A DNA stretch of 64,000 nt from Cocos nucifera (taxonomy: Eukaryota > Streptophyta > Magnoliopsida > Arecales > Arecaceae): assembly GCA_006176705.1 (NCBI GenBank), contig QRFJ01000295.1, positions 845,001 to 909,000 on the forward strand, given 5' to 3'. Of this stretch, positions 47,901 to 59,900 are shown in pieces. The translations under genes and the position numbers were made by a program. How positions within the stretch are numbered: the stretch's first letter is position 1; every line of letters starts with the position of its first letter. The notes under the pieces were generated by a model, which worked only from the letters and a program-made list of their open reading frames with translations, ran no database searches and was not told the origin of the DNA.

Positions 47901-50900
47901 TCTATCCATCCCTGAATCACATCACAACAAACAATAAATACACAAATTCAAACTACCACCCCATAATCTCTCTCTAAAATTTGTTTGTCATTGTCAAATA
48001 ATAGCAGGTAGTAGCATCTAAAACTGCACAGTTGATCTGAATTTAAGGATGTCAACCTTATGACTTCAATTTTTGGAAATCATGGAGCAGAAATGCTTCT
48101 GGGCATTAATGATATAGCACGGCAGTCCTTGTCACTTGAATAATGAAGCATGCCACTTGTTGTGGGTCAGTTATAGCTCATCCTCAGCTTGATATTCCTC
48201 GGTCCGTACCGACCTATTTTATAGGTCGGCCACGTATAACTGACTGCTACGGCAGGTTACTAGTTCGTCGATGATTCGCCATAAATCGTATTCGGCCGAG
48301 CTATCACCAAAGAAGAACTTGTCAATGTTGATCGGAGAAAAGTTATCCACAACCGATCTATCCAATATTGGTCGGTTCTAGCCGACCAATGTTCGGACGA
48401 CTTACTAATTGCTCATATACTGCCGATCAATCTTGGACGATCTATTATTGATCGCCCATTACCAAGGTATCACATTCACTAGATCCATGCTCTCCCCAAA
48501 TTAGGAAATTCTAGATTACATAGGTGTCCCTCACGATCTCGTCTTCTAAAAAAAGTAAAACATCTTCCAAATCAATCTAGAGCAACAAATTTGGAAGGTC
48601 GTTAGAGTCCAAAACGAATATGACTCCAATTCCTCCCCTATAAATAAAGGAACTTCGGGATCCTCCAGGTACGCACTCATTTTTCGACGCTTTCTCCTCT
48701 CGTTGTTCTCCAGTCTCCTAACTTGAACGTCGGAAGATCTTCACCGGAAAACATCTCGGTGAGGACTTCTTTGCAGATAATCGAGCGAAGCTCCAGTAGT
48801 AGTTCTTCCTTGGCTATATATTTCTCGGTAGCTGACCTCAAGCGGGGAGATTAGGAGCAACACTTGGCGCTAGGAGGGGCCCTCGACTGATTTTGAGGTC
48901 CAATTCTGAAAGAAGAAAATTCATCGCTAGTCATCATGAAGACCCAAAGAGGAGCATCGAACGCACCTCAACGTTCCAGTGGTCGGCGAACCAACAACAT
49001 TCAACCGATCAATGCACCACCATCGTCGATTCAGGAAAACCTGCCAGCAGCACCAGCGATCTCACAGGAGCAGTACAATACGCTAGTCCAGCAGGTGCAG
49101 GCACTCTCGGCTGCTGTAAGAGGAATACAGTAGGCCAGCAAGCATCGCCCAGCCGACCAAAACTCAGGGTCAACCCGAGGAAGGTCGGAAGAACGGCACC
49201 CCAGAAGTCCAAGGGCGGAAGCTAGTCGTCATAGCCGACCTATCAGTCCTCCTCGTTGAAGACCTAAATGCTCACCTACTCCTATTTCTAGAAGAGACTA
49301 CTTCGGGCCATATGACTCCTCAGCACCTCTGGGAAGACGGTGTGGAGAATAGGCTCCGAGAAATGCAACAAAAAATAGACGCGCTACAAGCACCAAAACA
49401 GCTGGGGGATGACCTAGGGTTCAACATCGACCCCCTGTTCACCCAGAAGATCATGGATGAGCCTCTGCCACCTCGGTTTAAAATCCCTCAAATGGAGCCT
49501 TATGATGGAACCATTGACCCCATAGATCATCTAGACAACTTCCGAACTCACATGCACCTGCACCTATAAGGAGCTAGTGATGCAGTTTTGTGCTGAGCTT
49601 TTCCTTCAACCTTGAGAAAAGCAGCTCGACAGTGGTATTCGAATTTGCAGCCACGCTCCATGGATTCCTTTTATCAACTGAGTTGCTTGTTCGTCGCCCA
49701 CTTTGTTAGCAATCGTTGGCAACGCCGTAACTCAGATTTTCTTGTAAGTATTAGGCAGAGGACAAATGAATCCCTCCGAGAATATATCAACCGATTTAAC
49801 ACGGCAACCTTGGATATCCGAAATTTAGATCAATCGGTTGCTATGATAGCATTAAAGGTTGGACTTCTCCAAAACGATCTTCTTTTCTCCCTTAACTTGG
49901 ACTACCCAAAAGACTTCGCCGAGATGTTGGAGCAGGCGGAAAAGTATGCCCAAGTCGAGGAAGCCTGGGATCGGCAAGGAGGAAACCACGGTGGTGGGTC
50001 ACAGTCGACTCAAAAATAGGAGAAGAAAAAAGACTATCGGCGTGTGCAACACCGGTGCGAAGAGCCACGTCCCCGTCGCTCCCGAACTCCACCTCGGAGT
50101 GGCCGACCTACATCTCCAAAACCACAACGCCGATCTTGGACTCCACCTCGAAGGTTTTACTACTACACCCTCCTTAACATTCCTCGAACTCAGATTCTAA
50201 TGGAGATAGAACGACAAAAAGAAATACCAAGACTGAAGAAGATGGTGACTCCTGCTCGAGTAATGAACCCGAGGAAATATTGCAGATATCACCGTGACCA
50301 TGGGCATGACACCGAGGAATGCTGGCAGCTCAAGGAGGAAATAAAGGCATTGATCAAGCGAGGATGGCTTCGACGCTAAGTTGACGAACAGCAAATTCCA
50401 GCAAATTCACGTCGTGAACAACCTCGACAAGATGAACCTCGCAGAGAACAGCTGAAAGCGGGGGAGATCAGAATGATTGCTGGAGGGCACCTCAGTGGAG
50501 ACACCTCGAATTGAAACCGACCAAGGGAAAATGGACCAAAAAAGAAAGGTAGACGATGAAATTACCTTCACTAAGGATGATTTGCAAGAAATAAGTCAGC
50601 CACATAACAATCCCGTCATTGTTTCTTTGAACATTTCTAATTATGATGTACATCGGATCCTTATTGATAATGGAAGTTCAGTAGACGTTTTATTTTACGA
50701 TGCTTTCGTTCGAATGAACTTGAACCCGGGACAGCTAACGAAGAGGAATATACCACTGGTCGGATTTTCTGGTAGCACAGTCCCAGTATAAGGGACTATT
50801 TCGTTAATAACAAAAGCCGGGTAGGCTCCAAAGCAAGCCGTTGATTGAAATAACCTACTTCATGGTAAATAGCCCGTCCGCCTATAATGTTATCCTAGGT

Positions 50901-53900
50901 CGGTCTAAACATCCTTCGAGCTATAGTATCGACTTATCATTTAAAAGTTAAATTTGTGACCCCCAATGGGATCGGTGAATTTCAGAGAAATCAGTCAGTC
51001 ACAAAAGAACGTTATATGGCAACTCTGCATGGAATAACAGCTGAAGAACAACCTCTGAATGAGCTAGACGTACGGGATGAGTTGACTGAGCAAAGTGGTC
51101 ACCTGGTGGAAAAATTGATCTCGGTATCAATCAAGGATGATCCGACCAAAGTTATGAAGGTCGGCTCAAGCTTATGCGAAGAGGATCATCAACACCTCAT
51201 CTCATTCTTACGCACCAATGCTGATGTGTTTGCTTGGTTGGCATTAGACATGCCCGGCATCGATCCGCAGATTATGGTTCACCGACTTAATGTAGACCCA
51301 AATCATCGCTCGGTCAGGCAGAAGAAACGAAGCTTCGCTCTCGAACGGTAGAAGGCAATACAGGAAGAGGTAGACAAACTCTTGAAAGCTAGATTTGTTC
51401 GAGAAGTCCACTACCCAGAATGGCTAGCTAATATCACCCTCGTCAAAAAAACTAGTGGAAAATGGCGTGCATGCATTGATTACACAGACCTCAATTGGTG
51501 GATGCAACTTCAAGACATCAACTTCTATCATTCATGAATGCTTTCTCGAGATATAACCAAATCCGAATGGTGCCCGAGGACGAGGAGAAAACCTCTTTTA
51601 TAACTGACCAAGATTTTTTTTGCTATAGAATCATGCCTTTTGGCTTAAAAAATGCAGATGCGATTTATCAACGACTCATAAACAAACTCTTCAAAGATCA
51701 GATCGGCAGAAATATAGAGGTGTACGTAGATGATATGCTAGTCATAAGCAGAGCTGCCGAGCATCATATTACCGATCTACAAGAGACGTTCTCCACACTG
51801 CGACGCTTTCAGATGAAGCTCAATCCAAACAAATATGCCTTTAGTGTCACTTCCAAAAAATTCCTCGACTTCATAGTGTCGCAGCAAGGGATCAAAGATA
51901 ATTCGGAAAAGATTCAAGCTCTTCAAGAGATGAAGCCTCCGAGAATGATCAAAGAGGTGCAAAGGCTTACCGGGAGGATCGCGGCTCTAAACAGATTTTT
52001 ACCAAGATCGGCAAAGAAGAGCCTTCCATTTTTTAAAGCTCTTAAGCAGCCGAAAAATTTTCAATGGTCAAACGAATGCCAGGTAGCTTTCAATGACCTA
52101 AAGAAATACCTCGACTCTCCTTCTCTTTTAAGCAAACTAGAGCCTGGAGAGGTATTGTACTTGTATCTGACCGTTTCCTCTTCAGCGATCAGTTCAGTTC
52201 TCGTTCGGCAAGAAGTTAAGTTGCAGAAGCCGATCTATTATGTGAGCCGAATACTCCATAATGCTGAGATCAGGTACATAAAGCTGGAAAAAGTTGCCTA
52301 TGCTCTTCTGATATCTGCGAAGAAGCTGCGTCCATATTTTCAAGCGCACACCATCGCTGTCCTTACCGATCAACCCATCAGGACGGTATTGTATCGTTCG
52401 GATACATCAGGACGATTGGCCAAGTGGGCCGTTGAGCTGGGAGAATTCGACATCAAGTATTTATCGAAGCCATCCATCAAAGCTCAGGCATTAGCTGACT
52501 TTATCCTGGAGTGTACAATTCCGAAAAAGGAACCAAATACTAAAATAATTCCTACGATCGAAGAATGTTGGGTCCATCATGTTGATGGATCCTCAAATGT
52601 TATAGGAGCGGGAGCAAGGCTGATCTTAACTAGTCCAGATGGAGTGATCGCAGAGTACACTTTATGCTTTAATTTTTCAGCTTCATTACAGATGGAGTGA
52701 TCGCAGAGTACACTCTATGCTTTAATTTTTCAGCTTCAAATAATGAAGCCGAATATGAAGCATTGATAGCGGGCCTGAGGATGGCAAAAGAAATGAGAGT
52801 TCAACATCTTAGGGTCCATAGTGACTCGCAACTTATCATCAACCATGTTGAAAGAGAGTATAAAGCTCGGGAACCAAACATGATCAAATACTTACAGAAG
52901 GTCAAAGACTTAACTTCTAGTTTTACCACAGTAAATTTTCAGTAAGTACCGAGGACAGAAAATATACGAGCTGATCTTCTTTCAAAGCTTGCTATACTCG
53001 ATACGGTCGACCTAAAAAGGAGCTCGTATTTTGAAGTTCTTGAGAAGCCAAGCATCGAGGAAGCTCCGGTAATGCAAGCAGACCCGGAACCAAGCTGAAT
53101 AAATCCTATCCTACGCTACTTGCAAGATGGCACTTTGCCAGTTGATCGGGACGAAGCTAAGAAGTTAAGGCACCTTGCTCCACAATACCTCATCTACGAA
53201 GGAAAGCTATATAAAAGATCTTTCACCTTACCTTTGCTTAGATGCCTCCGTCCTTCGGAAGCCGACTATGTTTTACGAGAAGTACACGAAGGAATCTATG
53301 GCAATCACCTGGAGGGCAAGGCCCTCGCTCACAAGATATTAAGACAAGGATACTTCTAGCCGACAATGCAAAAAGATGCAGTCGACCTGGTAAACAGATG
53401 TGATCATTGTCAAAGAACTTCTAACATTCAGCGCCGACCTTCAACTCTGTTGGCACCGATAACCACACCTTGGCCTTTTGCTCAGTGAGGGATGGACATC
53501 CTTGGACTGTTTCCTATCGCCGTAGCGCAAAAGAAGTTTTTGCTCGTCATAATTGATTACTTTACAAAATGGGTGGAAGCGGAGGCACTGGCAACCATTA
53601 CCGAAGCTAGAGTTCGGGACTTTGTCTAGAAGTCGATTATCTGCTGATTTAGTCTGCCGTGGGCTATCATAACTGATAATGGACGATAATTTCATAACCC
53701 AAGATTCATGGGATTCTACAATGACTACGAAATTTCGCATAGGCTGACGTCAGTAGGTCATCCTTAAAGCAATGGTGAAGCCGAAGTGATGAACAGAACA
53801 CTACTGCAAGGTTTAAAAGCTCGCCTCGGCCAAGCTAAAGGACAATGGGTCGAAGAATTGTACAATATCCTATCGCACAACCCAGCGAGTCCCGATTGGA

Positions 53901-56900
53901 GAAACACCTTTCATGCTGGCTTTCGGGATGGAAGCTATGATACCTTTGGAAATTGGTCTGCCCACACTTCAAGTTGAGGAATTCGACGAGGATAGCAACT
54001 CATTTGGGATAAAGGGAAACTTAGATTTACTGGAAGAAACTCGAAAATAAGCCAGAATTCGAATGGCCAATTATCAGCAGAGAGTAGCTTGGTATTACAA
54101 TTCTCAAGTTAAAGAAAAGTCATTCATGGCCAGACAACTGGTTCTTCGTCGAGCAGAGGTCTTCCATCCCATCAATCGATCAAAGTTATCACCAAACTGG
54201 GAAGGCCCATACTGGATGGCCGAAATAGTCTGACCAGGCGTTTATCGTCTTAGCCGAATGGATGGAATTCTAATTCCGAAAACATGGAATGCCGATGACC
54301 TGCGCAGATATTATCCTTAAACTGTAGCTTTTTATTTTGATTTTTCTTTCAAGTAATAAATAATATTTTGGCAGCCTCGGGCCTTCACGATAATCGCCAA
54401 CGCATGCTCCTTGGCTACGGCCGAGGAATGGAATGCGCATCTACGAGAATCGCCAACGCGCGCTCCTCAACTACGGTCGAGGAACGAAACGCATCTCCAC
54501 GAGAATCGCCAACGCACGCTCCTCGGCTACGGCCGAGGAACGAAATGCGTCTCCATAAAAATCGCTAACGTGCGCTCCTCGATTATGGCCGAGAAACGGA
54601 ATGCATCTTCCTGAGATTCGCCAATGCGCGCTCCTCGGCTACGGTCGAGGAGCGGAACGCGTCTCCACGAGATTCGCCAACATGCGCTCTTCACCAACGG
54701 AACGCTCTCCAACGGTCGCCAACGTCCGTTTCTAGCCGAGACGCGAAATGCGTCTCCAACGATCGCCAACGTCCGTTCCTCGACCTCAATCAAAGAACGA
54801 AAAGCGTCTCTAGAAACCATCAACATGCACTCCTAAGCCACGACCGAGGAGCGAAATGGGTCCCCACAAGCGTCGCCAATGCGCGCTCCTCGACCACGAT
54901 CGAGCAGTGGAACGCATCCCAGCGAGCATTGCCAACACACGGTCGAAGAGCGAGACGAATATCCACAAGTCACTAACCCGCGCTCCTCGACCACGGTCGG
55001 GGAGCGGAACGCATCTGAGAGGACCGCCAACGCACGCTCCTCAGCCATGGCCGAGGAGCGAAACATGTTGCTGACGATCATCATCACACATTCCTCGACT
55101 ATTACCGAGTATAACTTGTCCACAAATGAATTGCTCGAGTTCCTCGACCACGGTTAAGAAACACAACCAAGCTAAATGAATCTCTTACGCCTGCTCCCCG
55201 ACCACGGTCGAGGAACGACACCGGATAATTAATCAAATTTTTCTTCGACACGCCCCGGACAATCTACGCAAGCTAGGATTCCTTCTTTATTACTAAGGAA
55301 TGATGATCTAAATAGCTCATCGTGTTTCCCACCGAGCTATTTATCGTTCAGCATGTTTCTGAGTTCGACCTTACAATCGGTCGACCTATACTACGCATTC
55401 ATTTATAATGGCCGATCTCAACAACTTGAAAAGAAAAAATATGTATTCATTCAAAGAAGAAGGTATTTATAAAAATTGGTCGGTCCTATACAAAAATACC
55501 TCATCAGATGCCGAGGTTGACAAAAAAGAGCCAACCTACAAAAGCTCGAACATGCCCGAGCAAAGGCTTACATTAAGCTCTGTTTGGAGCTCCAAATTCG
55601 CGGACCTCTGCCTGGTCTGGGAGCATGATGACCGCGAGAGGAGCTGACGCTGTGTCTTCGACTGCCTAATCTTCGCGGATGGGGCTGAAGAGATCTTCCA
55701 TTTGAACCTCTCAATCCTCGGCCTCCTCGTCGTCCAACTCGAAAAGGCCTAAGTTCAGATTGGGAAAGATCTTCTTTATCTTCTCCTTCAGGTCTTCACC
55801 CCCTGCAAGTACGAAGCCGATGCGAACTATAACTTGAGGTCACGAAATTTGGCCAAGGAATGGAATGCCTCGATCGCCTCGATCTTGGCAGCTTCCATCC
55901 GATCTTTACCGGCTTCTCTCTCCATCAGCAACCGAGCTTTCGCCAGCTCGGACTCCAGTCGCTTTATCTCCTCCTTCAGCGATCTATTTTCGTCCTCGGC
56001 TTTCAGCCGGGACAGCTGGGCATCATCCGCCCTTTGGATGGCTTGGGCGGCTTTCTCCTCGGCCTCCTTGGAATGACACCAAACCTCTCTGATCACCTCG
56101 GCAAAACAGTCCACATGGTGGACGAGCTGCAAAAAAAAAAACATTAATAGAGGTTAAAAATTAGCCGAAGATGGGTAAAGGATAGGAGACGACCAATACT
56201 CACCCAAAGGAGAGAGTCGTACAAGTCTTGGATGCAAAATGCACCCTCGACATCCTCAAAGTTCTGTACATCGACCAATAGAATGATCGATTTCAATAGA
56301 GATTGGGCAACACGGTAGTCGCCGATGCCCTTTCTCCTATCCTCGGTGTCTAAGGCAACCTCCACCGGAGAAATGTCCCTCGGTGCATCGGGCCCGTGGG
56401 TGGACATTCAGGTGGAGATCTTGAGCCCATCCAAGCTTCTCTTCGAAGAGGAGGCCGAGGCTCGAGGGGTGGGCTCCACTGGAGCAGCGGATCGTAGCAG
56501 CGCCACGACTTTCGTCGAAGCCGAGCTCTCCTTCCTCGGGACACTGATCAACCCCGAGGAACCCCCAATTGCGGGTTGGGCAAGGACAGCCTCAGATCAG
56601 CCGCATTTTGGGGCAGAGGCTGTATTGGCCTTCCTCTTTTTTGTTGCTCAATGTATAGCTTCGAGGTCAGCTGGGTTCATTACTGCATAAAAAAGGTAAG
56701 CCCAGTAAGCACTAACAATAATAACAAAAAGAACGCGCTAAATAAGATGGTACAAAATAACTACCTACTCTTCGAGTTGGTTGAAATTAACCCAACCTTG
56801 AACAAATTCTCTCCGACAAGGAGTTTGGACAACGGAGGGGGGGACAGTAGAAAAAAGTTGATCTATTATCTCCTCAACGTCGGACAATGATGAAGCTCTG

Positions 56901-59900
56901 ACCGCTGACATATGGGGTCGACCCCAAAGCGTGTTGAAGCCCCAGGGTTGCTCGGTCGAGACGAAAAAAAAGCACTCCTTCCAGCTATGCACCAAGGAAG
57001 GAGCATCTCGGAAGAGACGACATCCCTTCCAAGGAGAAGCGTACCACCACCCGACCCCCGTAAGATGCTCTTTCAATGTAAAGCAGCCTCAGAAGAACCG
57101 AGAAGTAGGTTCGACTCCGAGGAGAAGACAGTGGATGAAAAAACCTAAAATTTGACGCCAGGAATTTAGCGCCAAACTACAAGGGCTAATCCTAAAAAGA
57201 TTCAAAAATTCGACAACTAGAAAATGAAAGGGCGGTCTGAGACCGACCTTCAAGGATTCTTCGTAAATGCCTACCCGACCAGGACGAGGAAGGGCTATTC
57301 GTTCCTTGGGACTGACGGCCTCTAGCCTAAAGTCGGTCGGGACTGGATACTTTAACCTAATAAAATCCAAGTCCTCGATGGTGAGGACAGAGCTAACTCT
57401 AAAAGAATGGTAGTCCGGAATTCCTTGTTCTTCGGACCTATCCGAAAAATCGGCAATCTCAGACTCACGATCCTCACTTCCTAGATGGTCACCTGTGCTC
57501 CAGGTGGCAGGGGACAAGCTCGGTTCACTTATTTTGGATGAAGAGGAACTAACCTATGGAAGAGTTGTGGCCGGGCTACAAAGAAATAAGGACAAGGTTG
57601 AAGGAAGGTCGGCCTCGACCGAGCAATCCATTCACGGACGCAAAGTACTAGAGCTCTCCCCTCAGCAACAGCAATAGCAACAATAAAAAAATGGAATGAC
57701 AGCGGCCCCTATTTATAGAAGACCTGGACGGCTCCGATCTATTGTCGATTCACTTACCTTTCCAGATCTTCGCCAAGTGGCAAGCACTGATGGGTCATTA
57801 TGGATGGTCCCGGATCAAGATGATGAACGATCGGATCTAAAGGCTGATGGTCTTCCACAAATCCCCTCAAGGTACCAATCTTTGGCATGTGGCAATGTAA
57901 ACTCATTTAAAAGGATGGCCTCGACTCTGAAAGGATACTCACGTCGATCAAGCAATAAAAGCTCGGCCTTGTGAGTGGGGGGCAACTATTGTGGGTCAAT
58001 TATAGCTCATCCTCGGCCTGACATTCTTCGGTCCGTACCGACCTATTTTATAGGTCGGCCATGTATGATTGGCCGCTACGGCAGGTTACTAGTTCGCTGA
58101 TGGTCCGCCATAAGTCGTATTTGGCCGAGCTATCACCAAAGAAGAACTCGTCAATGTTGATCGGAGAAAAATTATCCACAGCCGATCTATCCAATATTGG
58201 TCGATTAGAACCGACCAATGTCAGGATGACCTATTAATTGCTCATATACCACCGATCAATCTTGGACGATCTATTATTGATGGCCCATTACCGAGGTACC
58301 ACCGTTTGCTAGATCCATGCTCTCCCCAAATTAAGAAAGTCCAGATTACATAGGAATCCCTCGTAATCCCGTCTTCTAGAAAAGGTAAAACATTTTTCGA
58401 ATCAATCTAGAGCGACAAATTTGGAAAGTCGTTAGAGTCCAAAACAAATACAACTCCAATTCCTCTCCTATAAATAAAGAAACTCCGGGACCCTCCAGGT
58501 ACACACTCATTTTTTGATGCTTTCTCCTCTTGTTGTTCTCCAGTCTCTTAACTTGACGTCAAAAAGTCTTCACCGAAAAACATCCCGGTGAAGACTTCTT
58601 TGCAAGTAATCGAGCGGAGCTCCAGTAGTAGTTCTTCCTTGGCCACATATTCCTCGGCAGCTGACCTTAGGGGAGAGATGAGGAGCAACACCACCCACAA
58701 CAGCCAACACCGTAAGGCATCTGCCGCAATTTATTAGAGTTTCCTATCAAAATATACCAGTTCAAACGGTGACATGCTCAATTCTGTCAGGTGCAAATAG
58801 GGACAAGCCATTACTAGGTCTCATCCCTTTCATCTACTATGCCTTAAATGCAGTTTCGTCCGACAAAAGGTTATGATTGTTAATCATAAAAACGATATGA
58901 AACTGTATGTTTGAAAACAAACTGACTCCAGATTTGAGTTTGATATAAATGAATTCGGGTCATAAAAATGTCTACCCGGCTAAACCTATTCATTAAATGA
59001 ATCATGTTCTAAGTTTAGAGGCCGGACGGATCTAACCTGTTTTGATTCATTCAAACGTTGGATTGGCTCAATATTATTACAACTTGACCCACATTTTTAA
59101 CCCATCTAAATCATATAAAATTAAAATTTATATGACCAGTTTGAAACATTTTTAACCCATCATGACAGCCTAGACCGATTTGTACTGTTTGGAACTTGAA
59201 AGTGTACACTTGACGCCCAAGAATACGGTCCCCGTTCTCAGTCCCAACCAACTTGGACGTATTAGATGATACAAAAAGAACGGTACAGGAACTAAATCTC
59301 AAACACGTCACGACGCTCTCCCTGCCTACTTTTCTCAACAACCTACAAAATAGAAACCCAGGACTCACGGGCCTGCAGAATCGCAGCCATTCAAATCCCA
59401 CAAGCACATCAACCACCGTCGATTGAATTTACCAAGAAAAAATCGCGACCCAAATTCCATATCCAACGTCAACACGAAAATCACGATCGTCCGACCAAGA
59501 ACGAACGCCAGATGATAAGGAGAAAGGATAAGATGTCCACTCACCCGGTCCACTGAGCTGAGTGAGGAAGAGGCGGTCCCACGAGTCCAGCTCGTAGGCG
59601 GCGACGGCGGAGAACCGGAACCGCAACGCATCGGCGTAGACAACCAGGAGCCGCCGCCTTGCCCTATCCAACGCGATCCCAAGTGACGCGTTTCCGGCCA
59701 CGTCGCCGTCGGCGACCACCGTCCGCTCCTCCAAGGCGCCGTCTTCCGCAGCCTCGGGGACGGGGATCTCGGCGACGACGCCGTTGAACAAGGTGGAGAC
59801 GAGGAAGCGGCGGCCGAGCGCGTCCCACTTGGCGCATTCGCGGATCCATCCATGGCTGTGATACTTGATGGAAGGGGAGCGCTCCAGGGAGGCGATGAGG

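Larger units (their letters stand above)
48158..58690 (+). mobile_element. Ty3/Gypsy retrotransposon, Tat lineage, inside the SMP-30-like gene's intron
   Basis: LTRs at 48158-48862 and 57987-58690. Flanking pentamers CCACT and CCACC match 4 of 5. The primer-binding-type segment TTGGCGCTAGGAGGGG follows the 5' LTR and GAGTGGGGGGCAAC precedes the 3' LTR. Order: gag, protease, reverse transcriptase, RNase H, a second archaeal-like RNase H, integrase. The second RNase H and an antisense ORF downstream of pol are Tat-lineage traits (as in Grande/Retand). It is transcribed opposite to the host gene. Stops and frameshifts are present in every domain. Confidence 0.92.

Noticed and set aside
54368..55157. 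Several repeat-rich open frames on both strands (for example 54411-54614, 54527-54826)
   Set aside because: All come from the 56-bp tandem array of the Gypsy element. No domain and no consistent frame.
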